A DNA stretch of 23,875 nt from Oribacterium sp. UBA6992 (GTDB lineage: Bacteria > Bacillota > Clostridia > Lachnospirales > Lachnospiraceae), in assembly GCA_002449915.1 (NCBI GenBank), contig DJXY01000131.1:1-23875 (forward strand). The letters run 5' to 3'. The notes below the pieces were generated by a model. That model made no database searches. It was not told where the DNA came from and saw only the letters and a list, made by a program, of their open reading frames with translations. A program made the position numbers and the translations under genes. Shown here one piece after another: positions 15,307-23,096 of the stretch. Numbering within the stretch: the first letter of the stretch is position 1; every line of letters begins with the position of its first letter.

Positions 15307-16258
15307 ACTGATCCTTAAGCTCATCCTGCCAGTCCCCGAAGTTTTTCTGCAGAACCATATATTTCCTCTCGTAAGCAATCGGATTATAGCTCTCCTTGGA
15401 CCGTCTCAGACCCTCAAGGCCTACATCATCCTCTCTGTTTACAAGCTCTGCATCCGGAAACTCATGCAGGAGAAACTGCTGGTTGATCATCTGATAGATT
15501 CCGGGGATTTCCGAATTTCCCTTTTCGATATCAATACATGCCATCTTTTCCCTGGGATTATAGGCGCCCATGGAAAACGCCTCCAGCTGTCCGTCAATAA
15601 AGATACCGCCCATCCGGTAATCAATCCAGAAGCAGTTCTGCAGTACTGCGTGAATGCCATTCACCTCGTACTCAAGCGATTCCTCTCCATTGATTTCCTC
15701 CTGAGAGCGTTTTGCATACCACCGGTCCAGAAACTCCCAGACGGTCTGCTTGTCCTGACAGGACATGCTGCGGTACTCCCAGCGTCCCTCATATTCCCGC
15801 ATAAACTTATTTACAAGATTCTTTTTTTTATGGAAGCGTTTCCCCGGGAGCGTACGAAGCTCCTCTGCATCATAAAGATAGTCGCGGAAATCGCATTCTT
15901 CCCTGACGAGGTAGTTGGAATTGTCCTGAAGTTTGAGAGCAGTAACTGCTTCCTCGTCGGCAAGATAAATCTTGAGCGGCTTGCCAAGAACCTCATTAAA
16001 ATATTTTTCTGTAAGCGCAAAGTAATAAGGTAAATCCTCCTCTGCGCAGTATGGCATGGCAGCAAAGTGCTCTCCCTCGCTCTCCATCACCGTAAGCAGT
16101 GCCTTGTCATCTACGACACAGCACCTGGTATCATAATAATCTGCCCACAGATACGTATCCAGTACACCAGTATCACAGGTTTTATTTGGCCGCATTGAAA
16201 AAAACGGTGCAAGTCTTGAGGACTCTTCTGCCTGTGGCTTGGTAAATTTTAAATCCAT
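15242..16258 (-). CDS. DUF2156 protein, LPG-synthase C-terminal-like
   Basis: The 338-aa soluble protein matches DUF2156, related to the catalytic domain of phosphatidylglycerol lysyltransferase (MprF) and to the FemABX/GNAT fold. Visible family features are GKRFHKKKNLVNKFMREY near residues 125-142, FSMGAYNPREKMACIDIEKG, and the C-terminal NREDDVGLEGLRRSKESYNP (all one region) followed by KYMVLQ. It has no membrane domain, so it is not a full MprF. It may transfer an aminoacyl group from tRNA to an unknown acceptor; this is inference. The ATG at 16258 has GGGAGG five bases upstream, better than the upstream ATG at 16324. It precedes and overlaps the GNAT gene. Confidence 0.87.
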   Translation of the reverse strand: MDLKFTKPQAEESSRLAPFFSMRPNKTCDTGVLDTYLWADYYDTRCCVVDDKALLTVMESEGEHFAAMPYCAEEDLPYYFALTEKYFNEVLGKPLKIYLADEEAVTALKLQDNSNYLVREECDFRDYLYDAEELRTLPGKRFHKKKNLVNKFMREYEGRWEYRSMSCQDKQTVWEFLDRWYAKRSQEEINGEESLEYEVNGIHAVLQNCFWIDYRMGGIFIDGQLEAFSMGAYNPREKMACIDIEKGNSEIPGIYQMINQQFLLHEFPDAELVNREDDVGLEGLRRSKESYNPIAYERKYMVLQKNFGDWQDELKDQYEAEIDNYEADRSEGTDGSQG

Positions 16259-16314
16259 ATAGCCTCCCTTGGCTTTTGATCTTACATTCGCCGGTGATGC
16301 CCGACTCATCGTGT

Positions 16315-16323
16315 AGTATAGCA
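16315..16323 (-). promoter_or_regulatory. Extended -10 promoter before the DUF2156 gene
   Basis: On the minus strand TGC-TATACT lies 57 bp upstream of the DUF2156 start codon. No good -35 is present at 16-18 bp, so it is called from the extended -10 alone. Confidence 0.45.
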
Positions 16324-16371
16324 TAGATTCCCGGAAAACCTTATGAATTTTATATGAATTACATGCTGCTG

Positions 16372-16779
16372 TTAAAATAAGATATGCGTGACTGTGCCAA
16401 GAATGTCTTCCCGTGCTCTGATTCCGAAATCCGGGGCATTGTTATTGTCTCCTTTGGTGATATAGCCATCCTGCTCCCGGGAAACAATCCGGTGCGTCAC
16501 ATAGGCGTGCTCGCGTCCTGTCTCGATCGGAAACATCACAATATCTCCCGGCTCCGGTTCCTCCGTTTCCTGTTCTCTGACAATTAATATCGAACCGGTG
16601 TGGAATGTGGGCTCCATGGAATCACTCAGAACCAGAACCGGTTTCCATCCCAGAAAGAAAAAAGGAGTTCCATTCCTTTTTTCTTGATACGCTGCTGCCA
16701 CCGAGTATATTGCAAGCAAAAGAAGCAGAAGTGTAATCATCCCGGTCAGGATCCCGGTAATATTTTTTAATCGTTTCAT
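16372..16779 (-). CDS. Type I signal peptidase, SipW/ER type
   Basis: The 135-aa enzyme is a short signal peptidase I. A single membrane helix (about residues 8-30) is followed by VLSDSMEPTF, with nucleophile Ser54, and by YVTHRIV, where His96 replaces the lysine of the usual bacterial enzyme; KGDNNNAPDF (109-118) completes the family signature. The Ser/His arrangement marks the archaeal/ER-like SipW class, which often cleaves a few dedicated exported proteins such as fibre or pilus subunits. TAGGAGG precedes the ATG. It lies 11 bp after a one-span membrane protein and a broken secreted-protein gene, its likely partner. Confidence 0.92.
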   Translation of the reverse strand: MKRLKNITGILTGMITLLLLLLAIYSVAAAYQEKRNGTPFFFLGWKPVLVLSDSMEPTFHTGSILIVREQETEEPEPGDIVMFPIETGREHAYVTHRIVSREQDGYITKGDNNNAPDFGIRAREDILGTVTHILF

Positions 16780-16790
16780 TTTTCCTCCTA

Positions 16791-17072
16791 CTAGTAGATT
16801 TCATTGCCTCGCGGCATCCCATGGCTTTGGCTCTGAGCCGTTACATCTTCTGCTTCTCTCTCTTTTTCTGCGTTCACTGCCCGGTAAAAATACAAAATCC
16901 TCACCAGAATGAGACATACCAGGATCAGAATGGCCAGAATCAGTATAAGAAAAAGATACCCTACCGGTTTCTGGCCCTCTCCGAGATACACCATCACCGC
17001 TTCCTTATTGCCAGCAGCGGCGACCGTATTACCCGTGATGACCATAACCTGACCTTTACTTTCTTTTTCCAT
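16791..17072 (-). CDS. Small membrane protein of the signal-peptidase cluster
   Basis: I do not recognise this 93-aa protein. Residues 1-37 are mixed and probably external or N-terminal (QVMVITGNTVAAAGNKEAVM), followed by one strongly hydrophobic helix (YLFLILILAILILVCLIL, about 40-62) and a charged tail (AEKEREAEDVTAQ). The ATG at 17072 is preferred because AAAGG lies 6 bp before it; two upstream ATGs have worse spacing. Its start overlaps the end of the upstream broken gene and its stop is 11 bp from the signal-peptidase start, so the three form one unit. It may anchor or assist the secreted partner. Confidence 0.65.
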   Translation of the reverse strand: MEKESKGQVMVITGNTVAAAGNKEAVMVYLGEGQKPVGYLFLILILAILILVCLILVRILYFYRAVNAEKEREAEDVTAQSQSHGMPRGNEIY

Positions 17073-17576
17073 CTGCATCCTTTGCATTCCCTGTTTCCGG
17101 AGGATGACCCAATGCCGTGCTTCCTTCTGAAGCTTCTACGACTCCGGGTCCTCCGTCAAAGGAGATGCTGTGCCTCTCCTGCGGCTTCTGTATGGTACCG
17201 ATGCTGCCTCGACTCCCCCGTTTCCGGGAAGCTTCGATGCCGGGATTTCCCCCTCATACGGAACGCTGCACATGGAGATATCCACTATGCAGGTCTCCCC
17301 GGATACGTTTGCAGTGGATGCCAGATCCAGCTCCAGTACCAGTACCAGTTTCAGTTGTTTGTCCACATGGGATTTCTGCAGAATAGTTTCCGTATACCCG
17401 GAATCCGCTTACAGATTGCTGCAGGAATCAGAAAAGATACGGATGTCCCTGACCGGCTCCAGAACAAGGTGGAAGCGGTGTTCCGCAGGATTGGAGTACT
17501 CCTCCGCCCCTGCCGAAAAAGAGATTAGCACGAGAAACATTACAAATGCTGTAAACAGTGTCTGTAATTTCCTCAT
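17056..17576 (-). pseudogene. Broken secreted-protein gene, likely signal-peptidase substrate
   Basis: An ATG at 17576 with AGGA upstream begins a clear signal peptide (MRKLQTLFTAFVMFLVLISF, then SAGAEE). The frame runs to an in-frame TAA at 17409-17411 after 55 residues, then continues in the same frame with protein-like sequence (SHVDKQLKLVLVLELDLAST, ETCIVDISMCSVPYEGEIP). At a GGGGG run (17215-17219) the reading must change frame; adding one G joins it to GSIGTIQKPQERHSISFDGG and on to a stop at 17056-17058 that overlaps the next gene's start. The repaired product would be 173 aa. Two lesions suggest decay, though a nonsense change plus run-length slippage or assembly error cannot be separated from sequence alone. 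The family is not recognised. Confidence 0.6.
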
Positions 17577-17624
17577 GACAAAATCCTATCACAGGAAAAT
17601 GAAATTGCATATACTACTTGTTTT

Positions 17625-17651
17625 GATAATATCCGTATAAGGATAATATCC
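17625..17651. repeat. Two direct repeats of GATAATATCC, 17-bp period
   Basis: GATAATATCC occurs at 17625-17634 and again at 17642-17651, an exact 17-bp period. It lies 49-75 bp upstream of the broken secreted-protein start. The second copy, extended to GGATAATATCC, is also an odd-centred palindrome. A closely similar pair with the same period occurs at 23316 and 23333. Confidence 0.6.
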
Positions 17652-17660
17652 CTTTAAAGA

Positions 17661-17690
17661 CAATATAAAAAAGCGCGGAAATCCGCGCTT
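17661..17690 (-). terminator. Intrinsic terminator after trmN6
   Basis: On the minus strand AAGCGCGGA pairs with TCCGCGCTT and is followed by TTTTTTATATTG. It lies 25 bp after the trmN6 stop and closes the birA-to-trmN6 operon. Confidence 0.9.
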
Positions 17691-17715
17691 TCCAGGAGTT
17701 TATACATAAAACAGC

Positions 17716-18459
17716 TTAATTATTTTTAGTGTTTTGGCCTTTGCTCTGATAGATCCCGAGGATCTCATCGCTGTAAACATTCGCCTCACGATAGACGATG
17801 AGGGGAGGTTCTACTGTAAGCTGGCTTCTGCCTCCTTTAACGGCTTCCATCAAAAAAAGGTTCGCCTCCCGGTCCTGATAAGGATAGACCAATCTCATAC
17901 GCTTCGGCTCAAGGTGAACCCGACGAAGCTCTGTCATAATATCTGCGAGCCGGTTCGGTCGGTGTACAAGAAAAAATTTACCGTTTGATTTTAATGTGAA
18001 TGCTGCTGCATACGCAATGTCGTAAAAGCTGCAGGCAACCTCATGCCGGGAAATCAGCTTACGGCTCTCCGCATTTTTAAGACCGGCCTTCATATACGGA
18101 GGATTAGAGGTAACGACATTCATACTGGAATCCAAACCCAGCGTACGGACCTCCCGGACATCTGCCTGCAGGATCCTCATTCGATGCTCCTGATGATTGA
18201 GACGAACGGATCGCTCCGCCATCTCTGCCACATCCTTCTGGATTTCAATGCCGGTAAGCTCTGCTGCATCCGTTTTGGCGGCAATCAATAGCGGGATGAT
18301 CCCTGTGCCTGTACCAAGATCCAGTACCCGGGCTCCGGGCATAACTGTTGGAACCGCATAATTTGCCAGCAGCACGGCATCCATACCAAAGCAGAATCCA
18401 TCTGTATCCTGAATAATCCTGTAGCCATTACACTGCAGGTCATCAATACGCTCTGCCAT
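17716..18459 (-). CDS. tRNA1(Val) adenine-N6 methyltransferase-like (TrmN6/YabB)
   Basis: The 247-aa protein is a Rossmann-fold methyltransferase: the SAM-binding loop is VLDLGTGTGIIPLLIA (45-60) and the catalytic N6-adenine motif is NPPY (119-122). The opening IDDLQCNGYRIIQDTDGFCF (7-24 region) and HRPNRLADIMTELRR are typical of the TrmN6/YabB group, which modifies a tRNA adenine next to the anticodon. RNA substrate specificity is inferred from family only. It starts 2 bp after the ricT stop and is the last gene of the operon, as yabB follows yaaT and yabA in Bacillus. Confidence 0.88.
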   Translation of the reverse strand: MAERIDDLQCNGYRIIQDTDGFCFGMDAVLLANYAVPTVMPGARVLDLGTGTGIIPLLIAAKTDAAELTGIEIQKDVAEMAERSVRLNHQEHRMRILQADVREVRTLGLDSSMNVVTSNPPYMKAGLKNAESRKLISRHEVACSFYDIAYAAAFTLKSNGKFFLVHRPNRLADIMTELRRVHLEPKRMRLVYPYQDREANLFLMEAVKGGRSQLTVEPPLIVYREANVYSDEILGIYQSKGQNTKNN

Positions 18460-18461
18460 AC

Positions 18462-19391
18462 CTAGTCATCCAGATGATTGGATGCATCCTGCGTTTCCAA
18501 AGATTCCAGCACCTGCGCCTCTTTGGCATCCCGATCCTGACGATCCGTACGTTCGTTTCTTGGTTTTCTGCGCTTTGGCTTGAACTTAAGCTCCGAAACC
18601 TTATACTCCCGCATCTCCTTCTCGTCTTCCTTTTCCAGATTGACCACAACCTTGACCTTTTGGTTCAGTACGGAAACAGAGCTTACCTCTCCCCGGAGGC
18701 CATCCGGTGTTGTCACAAAATCGCCAATGGATGGAAGCTTGGAATTTAAAAATTCATAAACCTCCTCCTCGTTTTTAAGACAGCACATCAGTCGTCCGCA
18801 GACACCGGAAATGTTGGCCGGATTAAGAGACAGACCCTGTTCTTTAGCCATCTTGATCGATACCGGCGCAAATTCCGAGAGGAATGTGTGGCAGCACAGC
18901 GGTCTCCCGCAGACGCCATAACCGCCGAGAATCTTGGTCTCATCACGCACACCTACCTGCCGAAGCTCAATCCTTGTGCGGAATACAGCTGCAAGATCCT
19001 TCACCAGTGCCCGGAAATCCACTCTGCCATCCGCCGTAAAATAAAACAATACCTTACCCCGGTCAAACGTATATTCCACATCAATGAGCTTCATCTCAAG
19101 CCCATGCTTCTTGATCTTTTCCTGGCAGATCCGGTAGGCTTCTTTCTCCTTTGCGTGGTTTTCCGCTTCCTGCTGGTCATCCTCCGGGCTGGCCTTACGA
19201 AGCACCGGTTTTAATGGCTGTACGATCTTATCGTCAGCAGTTTCACGGTTTCCAAGTATGACATATCCGTACTCCACACCCCGGGCAGTCTCCACAATCG
19301 CATGCTCTCCCCGGACAAACATAATGCCATCCGGGTCAAAATAGTAAATCTTGCCGGCAGTTCTAAATCTTACGCCAATAATTGTTGCCAT
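18462..19391 (-). CDS. ricT: PSP1-domain protein RicT (YaaT)
   Basis: The 309-aa protein matches the PSP1/YaaT family. The PSP1 domain covers about residues 60-150. Cysteines at 161, 166 and 167 (VCGRPLCCHTF) and 198, 203 and 204 (GVCGRLMCCL) are the conserved iron-sulfur ligands. The C-terminus is charged and probably disordered (RRKPRNERTDRQDRD). In Bacillus, RicT works with RicA and RicF in an Fe-S complex that promotes RNase Y-dependent RNA processing and affects sporulation, competence and biofilms. A GGAGG site precedes the ATG, right after a 5-bp hairpin (19403-19416). It sits between holB and trmN6, as in other Firmicutes, but yabA is missing here. Confidence 0.93.
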   Translation of the reverse strand: MATIIGVRFRTAGKIYYFDPDGIMFVRGEHAIVETARGVEYGYVILGNRETADDKIVQPLKPVLRKASPEDDQQEAENHAKEKEAYRICQEKIKKHGLEMKLIDVEYTFDRGKVLFYFTADGRVDFRALVKDLAAVFRTRIELRQVGVRDETKILGGYGVCGRPLCCHTFLSEFAPVSIKMAKEQGLSLNPANISGVCGRLMCCLKNEEEVYEFLNSKLPSIGDFVTTPDGLRGEVSSVSVLNQKVKVVVNLEKEDEKEMREYKVSELKFKPKRRKPRNERTDRQDRDAKEAQVLESLETQDASNHLDD

Positions 19392-19432
19392 CTATATCCT
19401 CCGGGACTTCTGTCCCATCTACTTAAACTCAT

Positions 19433-20401
19433 TTACTGCTTGTCTCCCGAGGCTCTTTTAAGCAGCAATAGAAGGGTTTCCAGCTGCAAATCCCGGTTTA
19501 CATTGCTGCGAATGCCTCTGAGATCTCTTGAAATCTCGTCTGTCACTCTCCCAAGCTCCTCATAGCTCAGCTCCCCTGCAAGCTTTATAATACTGTCGGA
19601 AATTTCACCGGCATACATAAGGCTGCTGTCTCCGGAGCCTTTATAACATAACACATCCCGGAAAACAATTTCAAGAAGCGCCAGGAAATCAGGCATCGGC
19701 ACCTTGCTCTTATTCATGCTGTCAATATATTGAAGTATATCCGCGATGCTTCTGTACCTGATCTCACTTAGAAATTTTACCGTTTCCTTAGCCCAGTCCT
19801 CCTGATAATATGTCCGGAAGCTCTCGCCGGCGTCCTTCTCCCCCGCCTTGATTTCAATGACACGCGATAAAATCGTAGGCAGAAAGTGATCCGCATTGCT
19901 GGCAAGCAGCATGATCACAACATTTTCCGGTGGTTCTTCCAGCGTTTTAAGCAGCGCATTTTGCGCCTGCGGATTCATTTTTTCCGCCTGCAGTACAAGA
20001 TAGATCTTATACTCTGCCTCATATGGACGGACATCGACGGTATCTGCTACATTGCGACGGATATTGTCCACACTGATGGTGTTGGGATGGTCTTCCGGCT
20101 TATCCGGCGAGATCCGTATGAGATCCGGGTGAATCTGTTTCTCCACCCGGAGCCGGACGCTGTCTCTCCAGTCATCTATGCTCTGATAGCCCCGGCTCTG
20201 CCAGATCGGATCCGGATCGGTGAATGTATACGGGTCCGGGTCATTCGCATTTTTTGCACTACTGCTGTCCGTAAGCTTATGATCACGTATAAGGAGTGAA
20301 GCTGCAAATTCCTGTGCGGCCTGTTCTAAAGCTTCGCGATCTTCACCGGTAAGGAGATACGCATTATATATCTGGTTTTCCGGTATCTTTAAGGATTTCA
20401 T
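19433..20401 (-). CDS. holB: DNA polymerase III delta-prime subunit
   Basis: The 322-aa protein is recognised by the clamp-loader delta-prime core KMNPQAQNALLKTLEEPPENVV (seen as NPQAQNALLKTLEEPP), VIMLLASNADHFLPTILSR and the early AYLLTGEDREAL. The P-loop is not functional in sequence (TGEDREAL), which is normal for delta-prime. Unlike typical members, the four-cysteine zinc module after the first helix is absent; the stretch HKLTDSSSAKNANDPDPYT has no cysteine. It works with DnaX and HolA to load the beta clamp. Its start lies 38 bp inside the end of the preceding kinase-like gene, and ricT follows 41 bp downstream. Confidence 0.9.
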   Translation of the reverse strand: MKSLKIPENQIYNAYLLTGEDREALEQAAQEFAASLLIRDHKLTDSSSAKNANDPDPYTFTDPDPIWQSRGYQSIDDWRDSVRLRVEKQIHPDLIRISPDKPEDHPNTISVDNIRRNVADTVDVRPYEAEYKIYLVLQAEKMNPQAQNALLKTLEEPPENVVIMLLASNADHFLPTILSRVIEIKAGEKDAGESFRTYYQEDWAKETVKFLSEIRYRSIADILQYIDSMNKSKVPMPDFLALLEIVFRDVLCYKGSGDSSLMYAGEISDSIIKLAGELSYEELGRVTDEISRDLRGIRSNVNRDLQLETLLLLLKRASGDKQ

Positions 20402-20948
20402 ATATACACTGCTCCAGATTAATATTCTGATATCGTTTTATAATACCTGCCTGCCGGAGCCGGTCCTCGGAAAAATCGATCTCGTCCGCTTGAAACCGGC
20501 GGTGCATCTCTTTTAGCTTAGGCACCTGCTGGCTTAATTCCCGCTCCTCTGCACGCTTCAGTCTCAGCTCATTTGGTACTTCTATGTAGAGCGGAAACAA
20601 TGTGGATCTGCCAAAATACTCGCGCATTTTACAGTAGCTCTCAAGCGTACCGATCATCAGATACTCCATACTCTCCGGGTCCTGAATCTGTCCGTCATCG
20701 ACCGTGGCATATCTCCATGGACCGTAGACCGTATGATAGACTCTCTCCTCGATGACCTTGCCTGCGTGTTCCAGGCAATCCATCCTGGCATCATCAATGA
20801 AATGGTAGGTCTCTCCATCTTTCTCGCCATCCCGGATCGGACGAGTGGTATATAAAACGACCTCCCTCCATGTCGGACATCGTTTTTTAAGATGCCTGTA
20901 TATCGTATCCTTACCGCTTGCGGATTTACCCATAAGGTAATAAATCAT
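20364..20948 (-). CDS. Guanylate-kinase-like nucleotide kinase
   Basis: The 194-aa protein carries a P-loop near its start, MGKSASGKDT (6-15), and a guanylate-kinase-type GMP-binding segment, LYTTRPIRDGEKDGETYHFI (32-51), then GTLESY and RAEERELSQQ in the lid and base regions. Guanylate kinases convert GMP to GDP with ATP. The P-loop and spacing differ from housekeeping Gmk, so a divergent paralogue is possible. In Bacillus the place before holB is held by the thymidylate kinase gene; here it is this family. It overlaps holB by 38 bp and follows the low-complexity membrane-protein gene by 27 bp. Confidence 0.82.
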   Translation of the reverse strand: MIYYLMGKSASGKDTIYRHLKKRCPTWREVVLYTTRPIRDGEKDGETYHFIDDARMDCLEHAGKVIEERVYHTVYGPWRYATVDDGQIQDPESMEYLMIGTLESYCKMREYFGRSTLFPLYIEVPNELRLKRAEERELSQQVPKLKEMHRRFQADEIDFSEDRLRQAGIIKRYQNINLEQCIYEILKDTGKPDI

Positions 20949-20975
20949 GTCAGGATTCCTCTCTGCCGGGCTGTT

Positions 20976-21563
20976 TTACGGTTGTGTCGTCACAGGTCCG
21001 TTGTCACTGATATTGCTGTTATTGCCGGAGCTACCTGCATTGGCATTTTCTCCGGCAACCGGACCCTCTCCAATTACTACATCTCCATTTTTATGTACGG
21101 TTCCCGTCTCTGCCGCGTAGCTTTCCACTGTTTCCTTCACCTTGCTCTCCGCGATCTCCTTATCCTTCGCTGCCTTACTCTCGATTTCCTCTCCCGGGCC
21201 CTTGGTTTCGGATTTTGTCTCCTCCTGAGATACTTCTTCTGAAGATTCCTCTGTCTTGGTTTCCTTAGCTGCAGCTGTAGTACTCCTCTCCACTGTAGTT
21301 TCCGGCTGCGTCCGCTCGGTATCCCTTGCTTTGGTTTCCTGATCTGCCCGGATGGTAACCGGCTGCGCCGCGGTTGTTGTCTCTGCAGCACTTACCTTAA
21401 GATCCGGAAGCTTAAAGCCCTTGATATTCTGAAATACAAAAAATACGATCAAAATCGCCACCACCAGCATGGAAACAGCAAAAAGAATCCGGAAAAGATC
21501 ACCGACAAGTGTAGCCTCCTCTTTCTTTTTTCTTCTGGTGCTTCTCTTTCTGTAACTACTCAT
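20976..21563 (-). CDS. Membrane-anchored low-complexity protein
   Basis: I do not recognise this 195-aa protein. It begins with a very basic stretch (YRKRSTRRKKKEE), has one membrane helix at about 22-46 (LFRILFAVSMLVVAILIVFF), and the rest is low-complexity: Thr/Glu/Ser/Lys-rich to about residue 145, then Gly/Asn/Ser-rich. The positive N-terminus predicts a cytoplasmic start and an external tail. No catalytic motif is visible. The ribosome site AGAGGA lies 12 bp before the ATG, unusually far, which suggests modest expression. It sits between birA and the kinase-like gene in the same transcript; a link to either is not evident. Confidence 0.75.
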   Translation of the reverse strand: MSSYRKRSTRRKKKEEATLVGDLFRILFAVSMLVVAILIVFFVFQNIKGFKLPDLKVSAAETTTAAQPVTIRADQETKARDTERTQPETTVERSTTAAAKETKTEESSEEVSQEETKSETKGPGEEIESKAAKDKEIAESKVKETVESYAAETGTVHKNGDVVIGEGPVAGENANAGSSGNNSNISDNGPVTTQP

Positions 21564-21584
21564 TGCTATGTCATTTCCTCTTTT

Positions 21585-22577
21585 CTATCGTTCAATCATC
21601 TGATTTCCATCGCGGAGCCGAACCGAAACCTCACCAAAAACCAGTGCATTCCGGCTTCCATCCGCTTCTTGTATCTCCAGTCTGCCATCCGGCAGAATCG
21701 ACAGTGCTTTTGCAGGTCTGCGCCTGTCACCGTCAATCACGGTAATCTCATGCCCCGGTACAATATTATGCTTTGCATAATCCGATGTAAGCCCCGGCTC
21801 AGCTGCCAGCTGATAAAACTCTTTGATAACCTCTGCTGCAAGCCTGTTCCGGTTAATCTGATGCTCTTTTGTCCTCTGTCCCATGATCGAACCTGCACGC
21901 TGACGGATCTCCTCCGGAAAACCGCCCTCCGGCTCATAAATATTTATGCCTATGCCGGCAATCACAAAATCAAGATGTCCGGACTCCATGCTTGCCTGTC
22001 CCTCAGACAAAATGCCGCACACCTTCCGATGACCAAGATAAAGATCATTAACCCATTTGATTCCAAGCTCCACATTGCAGACCGTCTTAACGGCACGATA
22101 CACAGCTACCGCAGCCTTGGCTGTAAGCGTCAGACTATTGCTCACCGTATCCTGAGGGCGGAGAAGCATACTCACATAGAGTCCGGTTCCCTTAGGCGAA
22201 AAAAAGCTTCGTCCAAGTCTTCCCTTTCCTCCGGTCTGATAATCCGAGACAATGGTGGTCCCTTCCGACGCATGCTGGGTATTGGCCATGGCTTTCAGTA
22301 CATCATTTGTAGAGGTAACCTCCTGCAAAACCGTAAGCGGATATGGCTTGTCAAGATAATGCAGAATTTCCTCCCGGGACAAAACATCAGATTCCTCAGA
22401 AAGAGCATATCCGCGATTCTGCACAGCCGTGATCTCATAACCCTCTTCCTTTAGCTGCTGAACGGCCTTCCATACAGCAGTTCTGGAGCAATGCAGCCTC
22501 TCTGCGATATGTTCTCCGGAAAAATATGTACCCTTTTCGGTAATAAAAAGCTCTAAAAGTTCTGATTTTACTGACAT
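21585..22577 (-). CDS. birA: Bifunctional biotin ligase/repressor BirA
   Basis: The 330-aa protein has an N-terminal winged helix (about 5-60, FSGEHIAERLHCSRTAVWKA) and a biotin-protein ligase core with the conserved GGKGRLGRSFFSPKGTGLY (116-134), KWVNDLYL (174-181) and KVCGIL (185-190), and a small C-terminal beta domain (ITVIDGDRRRPAKALSI). It forms biotinyl-AMP and transfers biotin to carboxylase carrier proteins; with the DNA-binding domain it probably also represses biotin genes. No biotin gene or BirA-type operator was recognised in the window. GAGG lies before the ATG. It is the first gene of the operon and follows a TTGTGT-N17-TATTAT promoter. Confidence 0.95.
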   Translation of the reverse strand: MSVKSELLELFITEKGTYFSGEHIAERLHCSRTAVWKAVQQLKEEGYEITAVQNRGYALSEESDVLSREEILHYLDKPYPLTVLQEVTSTNDVLKAMANTQHASEGTTIVSDYQTGGKGRLGRSFFSPKGTGLYVSMLLRPQDTVSNSLTLTAKAAVAVYRAVKTVCNVELGIKWVNDLYLGHRKVCGILSEGQASMESGHLDFVIAGIGINIYEPEGGFPEEIRQRAGSIMGQRTKEHQINRNRLAAEVIKEFYQLAAEPGLTSDYAKHNIVPGHEITVIDGDRRRPAKALSILPDGRLEIQEADGSRNALVFGEVSVRLRDGNQMIER

Positions 22578-22635
22578 CTCTCTGCCTCATTACAATCTGA
22601 TTTCCAAAGCTATGGCTCCCCATATACGTCCTTAC

Positions 22636-22664
22636 ATAATATCAGAAAGCGACTTTAAACACAA
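22636..22664 (-). promoter_or_regulatory. Promoter of the birA operon
   Basis: TTGTGT (22659-22664) and TATTAT (22636-22641) are 17 bases apart on the minus strand. Transcription would start near 22629, about 50 nt before the birA start codon. Confidence 0.65.
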
Positions 22665-22666
22665 GA

Positions 22667-22730
22667 AAACGAAAAAAGAAGGCAAGGGTCTGTGTTTCCG
22701 TTAAACTTCAACAAACTCCGCGCCTTCTTT
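22667..22730 (-). terminator. Long-loop terminator after the 102-aa gene
   Basis: On the minus strand AAAGAAGGC (22722-22730) pairs with GCCTTCTTT (22675-22683) and a TTTTTT run follows. The intervening 38 nt could fold further, with GTTT and AAAC as a minor inner stem. It lies 57 bp after the stop of the 102-aa gene and ends just before the birA promoter. Confidence 0.55.
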
Positions 22731-22787
22731 GATCATTTCAGGATGATACGTTATGCTTTTATTACTAATGAATCGTTACAATTTAAG

Positions 22788-23096
22788 TTAAGAAGACGAT
22801 TTTTCCCGGGTCTTCTCCATATTATATACCCAGTCAAAATGTATCTCCGCAAGACATCCGTCCGTACCCTTATGATAATCACATCGGTAAAATCCTCCGT
22901 TTTCAGATGTCAGAAACAGGTCCTTCCATTCATTTTCCTGTATCTCTTTCCCATCAAAGAGGATGCGGATACCACGATTTCTAAATTTACGGATGCCATT
23001 AAGATAAAGCTCCTTCTGATCATAATCCCGATCCACCTTCTTGGTTCGGAGCGTTTTGTTCCTGTCCCTTTCATGCAGAAATGTCGGATTTAACAT
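22788..23096 (-). CDS. Hypothetical 102-aa protein
   Basis: I do not recognise this protein. It is small, basic and soluble, with no signal peptide or membrane span. It opens MLNPTFLHERDRNKTLRTKK and has a central KFRNRGIRILFDGKEI, then NGGFYRCDYHKGTDGCLAEI with two cysteines in an aromatic context, and a charged tail. The stretch ILFDGKEI-QENEWKDLFL could be a beta-turn-beta element. A strong AGGAGG site nine bases before the ATG supports it as a real gene, as do its own promoter and terminator. It is monocistronic. No function can be offered. Confidence 0.7.
   Translation of the reverse strand: MLNPTFLHERDRNKTLRTKKVDRDYDQKELYLNGIRKFRNRGIRILFDGKEIQENEWKDLFLTSENGGFYRCDYHKGTDGCLAEIHFDWVYNMEKTREKSSS

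Noticed and set aside
16821..17528. Plus-strand 235-codon frame
   Set aside because: It lies antisense to the small membrane protein and the broken secreted-protein gene, is rich in Cys/Arg/Leu as antisense frames often are, and has no ribosome site.
17170..17640. Plus-strand 156-codon frame
   Set aside because: It is also antisense to the broken gene. The minus strand has the signal peptide, the ribosome site and the overlap with the next start.
22578..22664. BirA operator near birA
   Set aside because: No long inverted repeat of the biotin-operator kind was found around the promoter.
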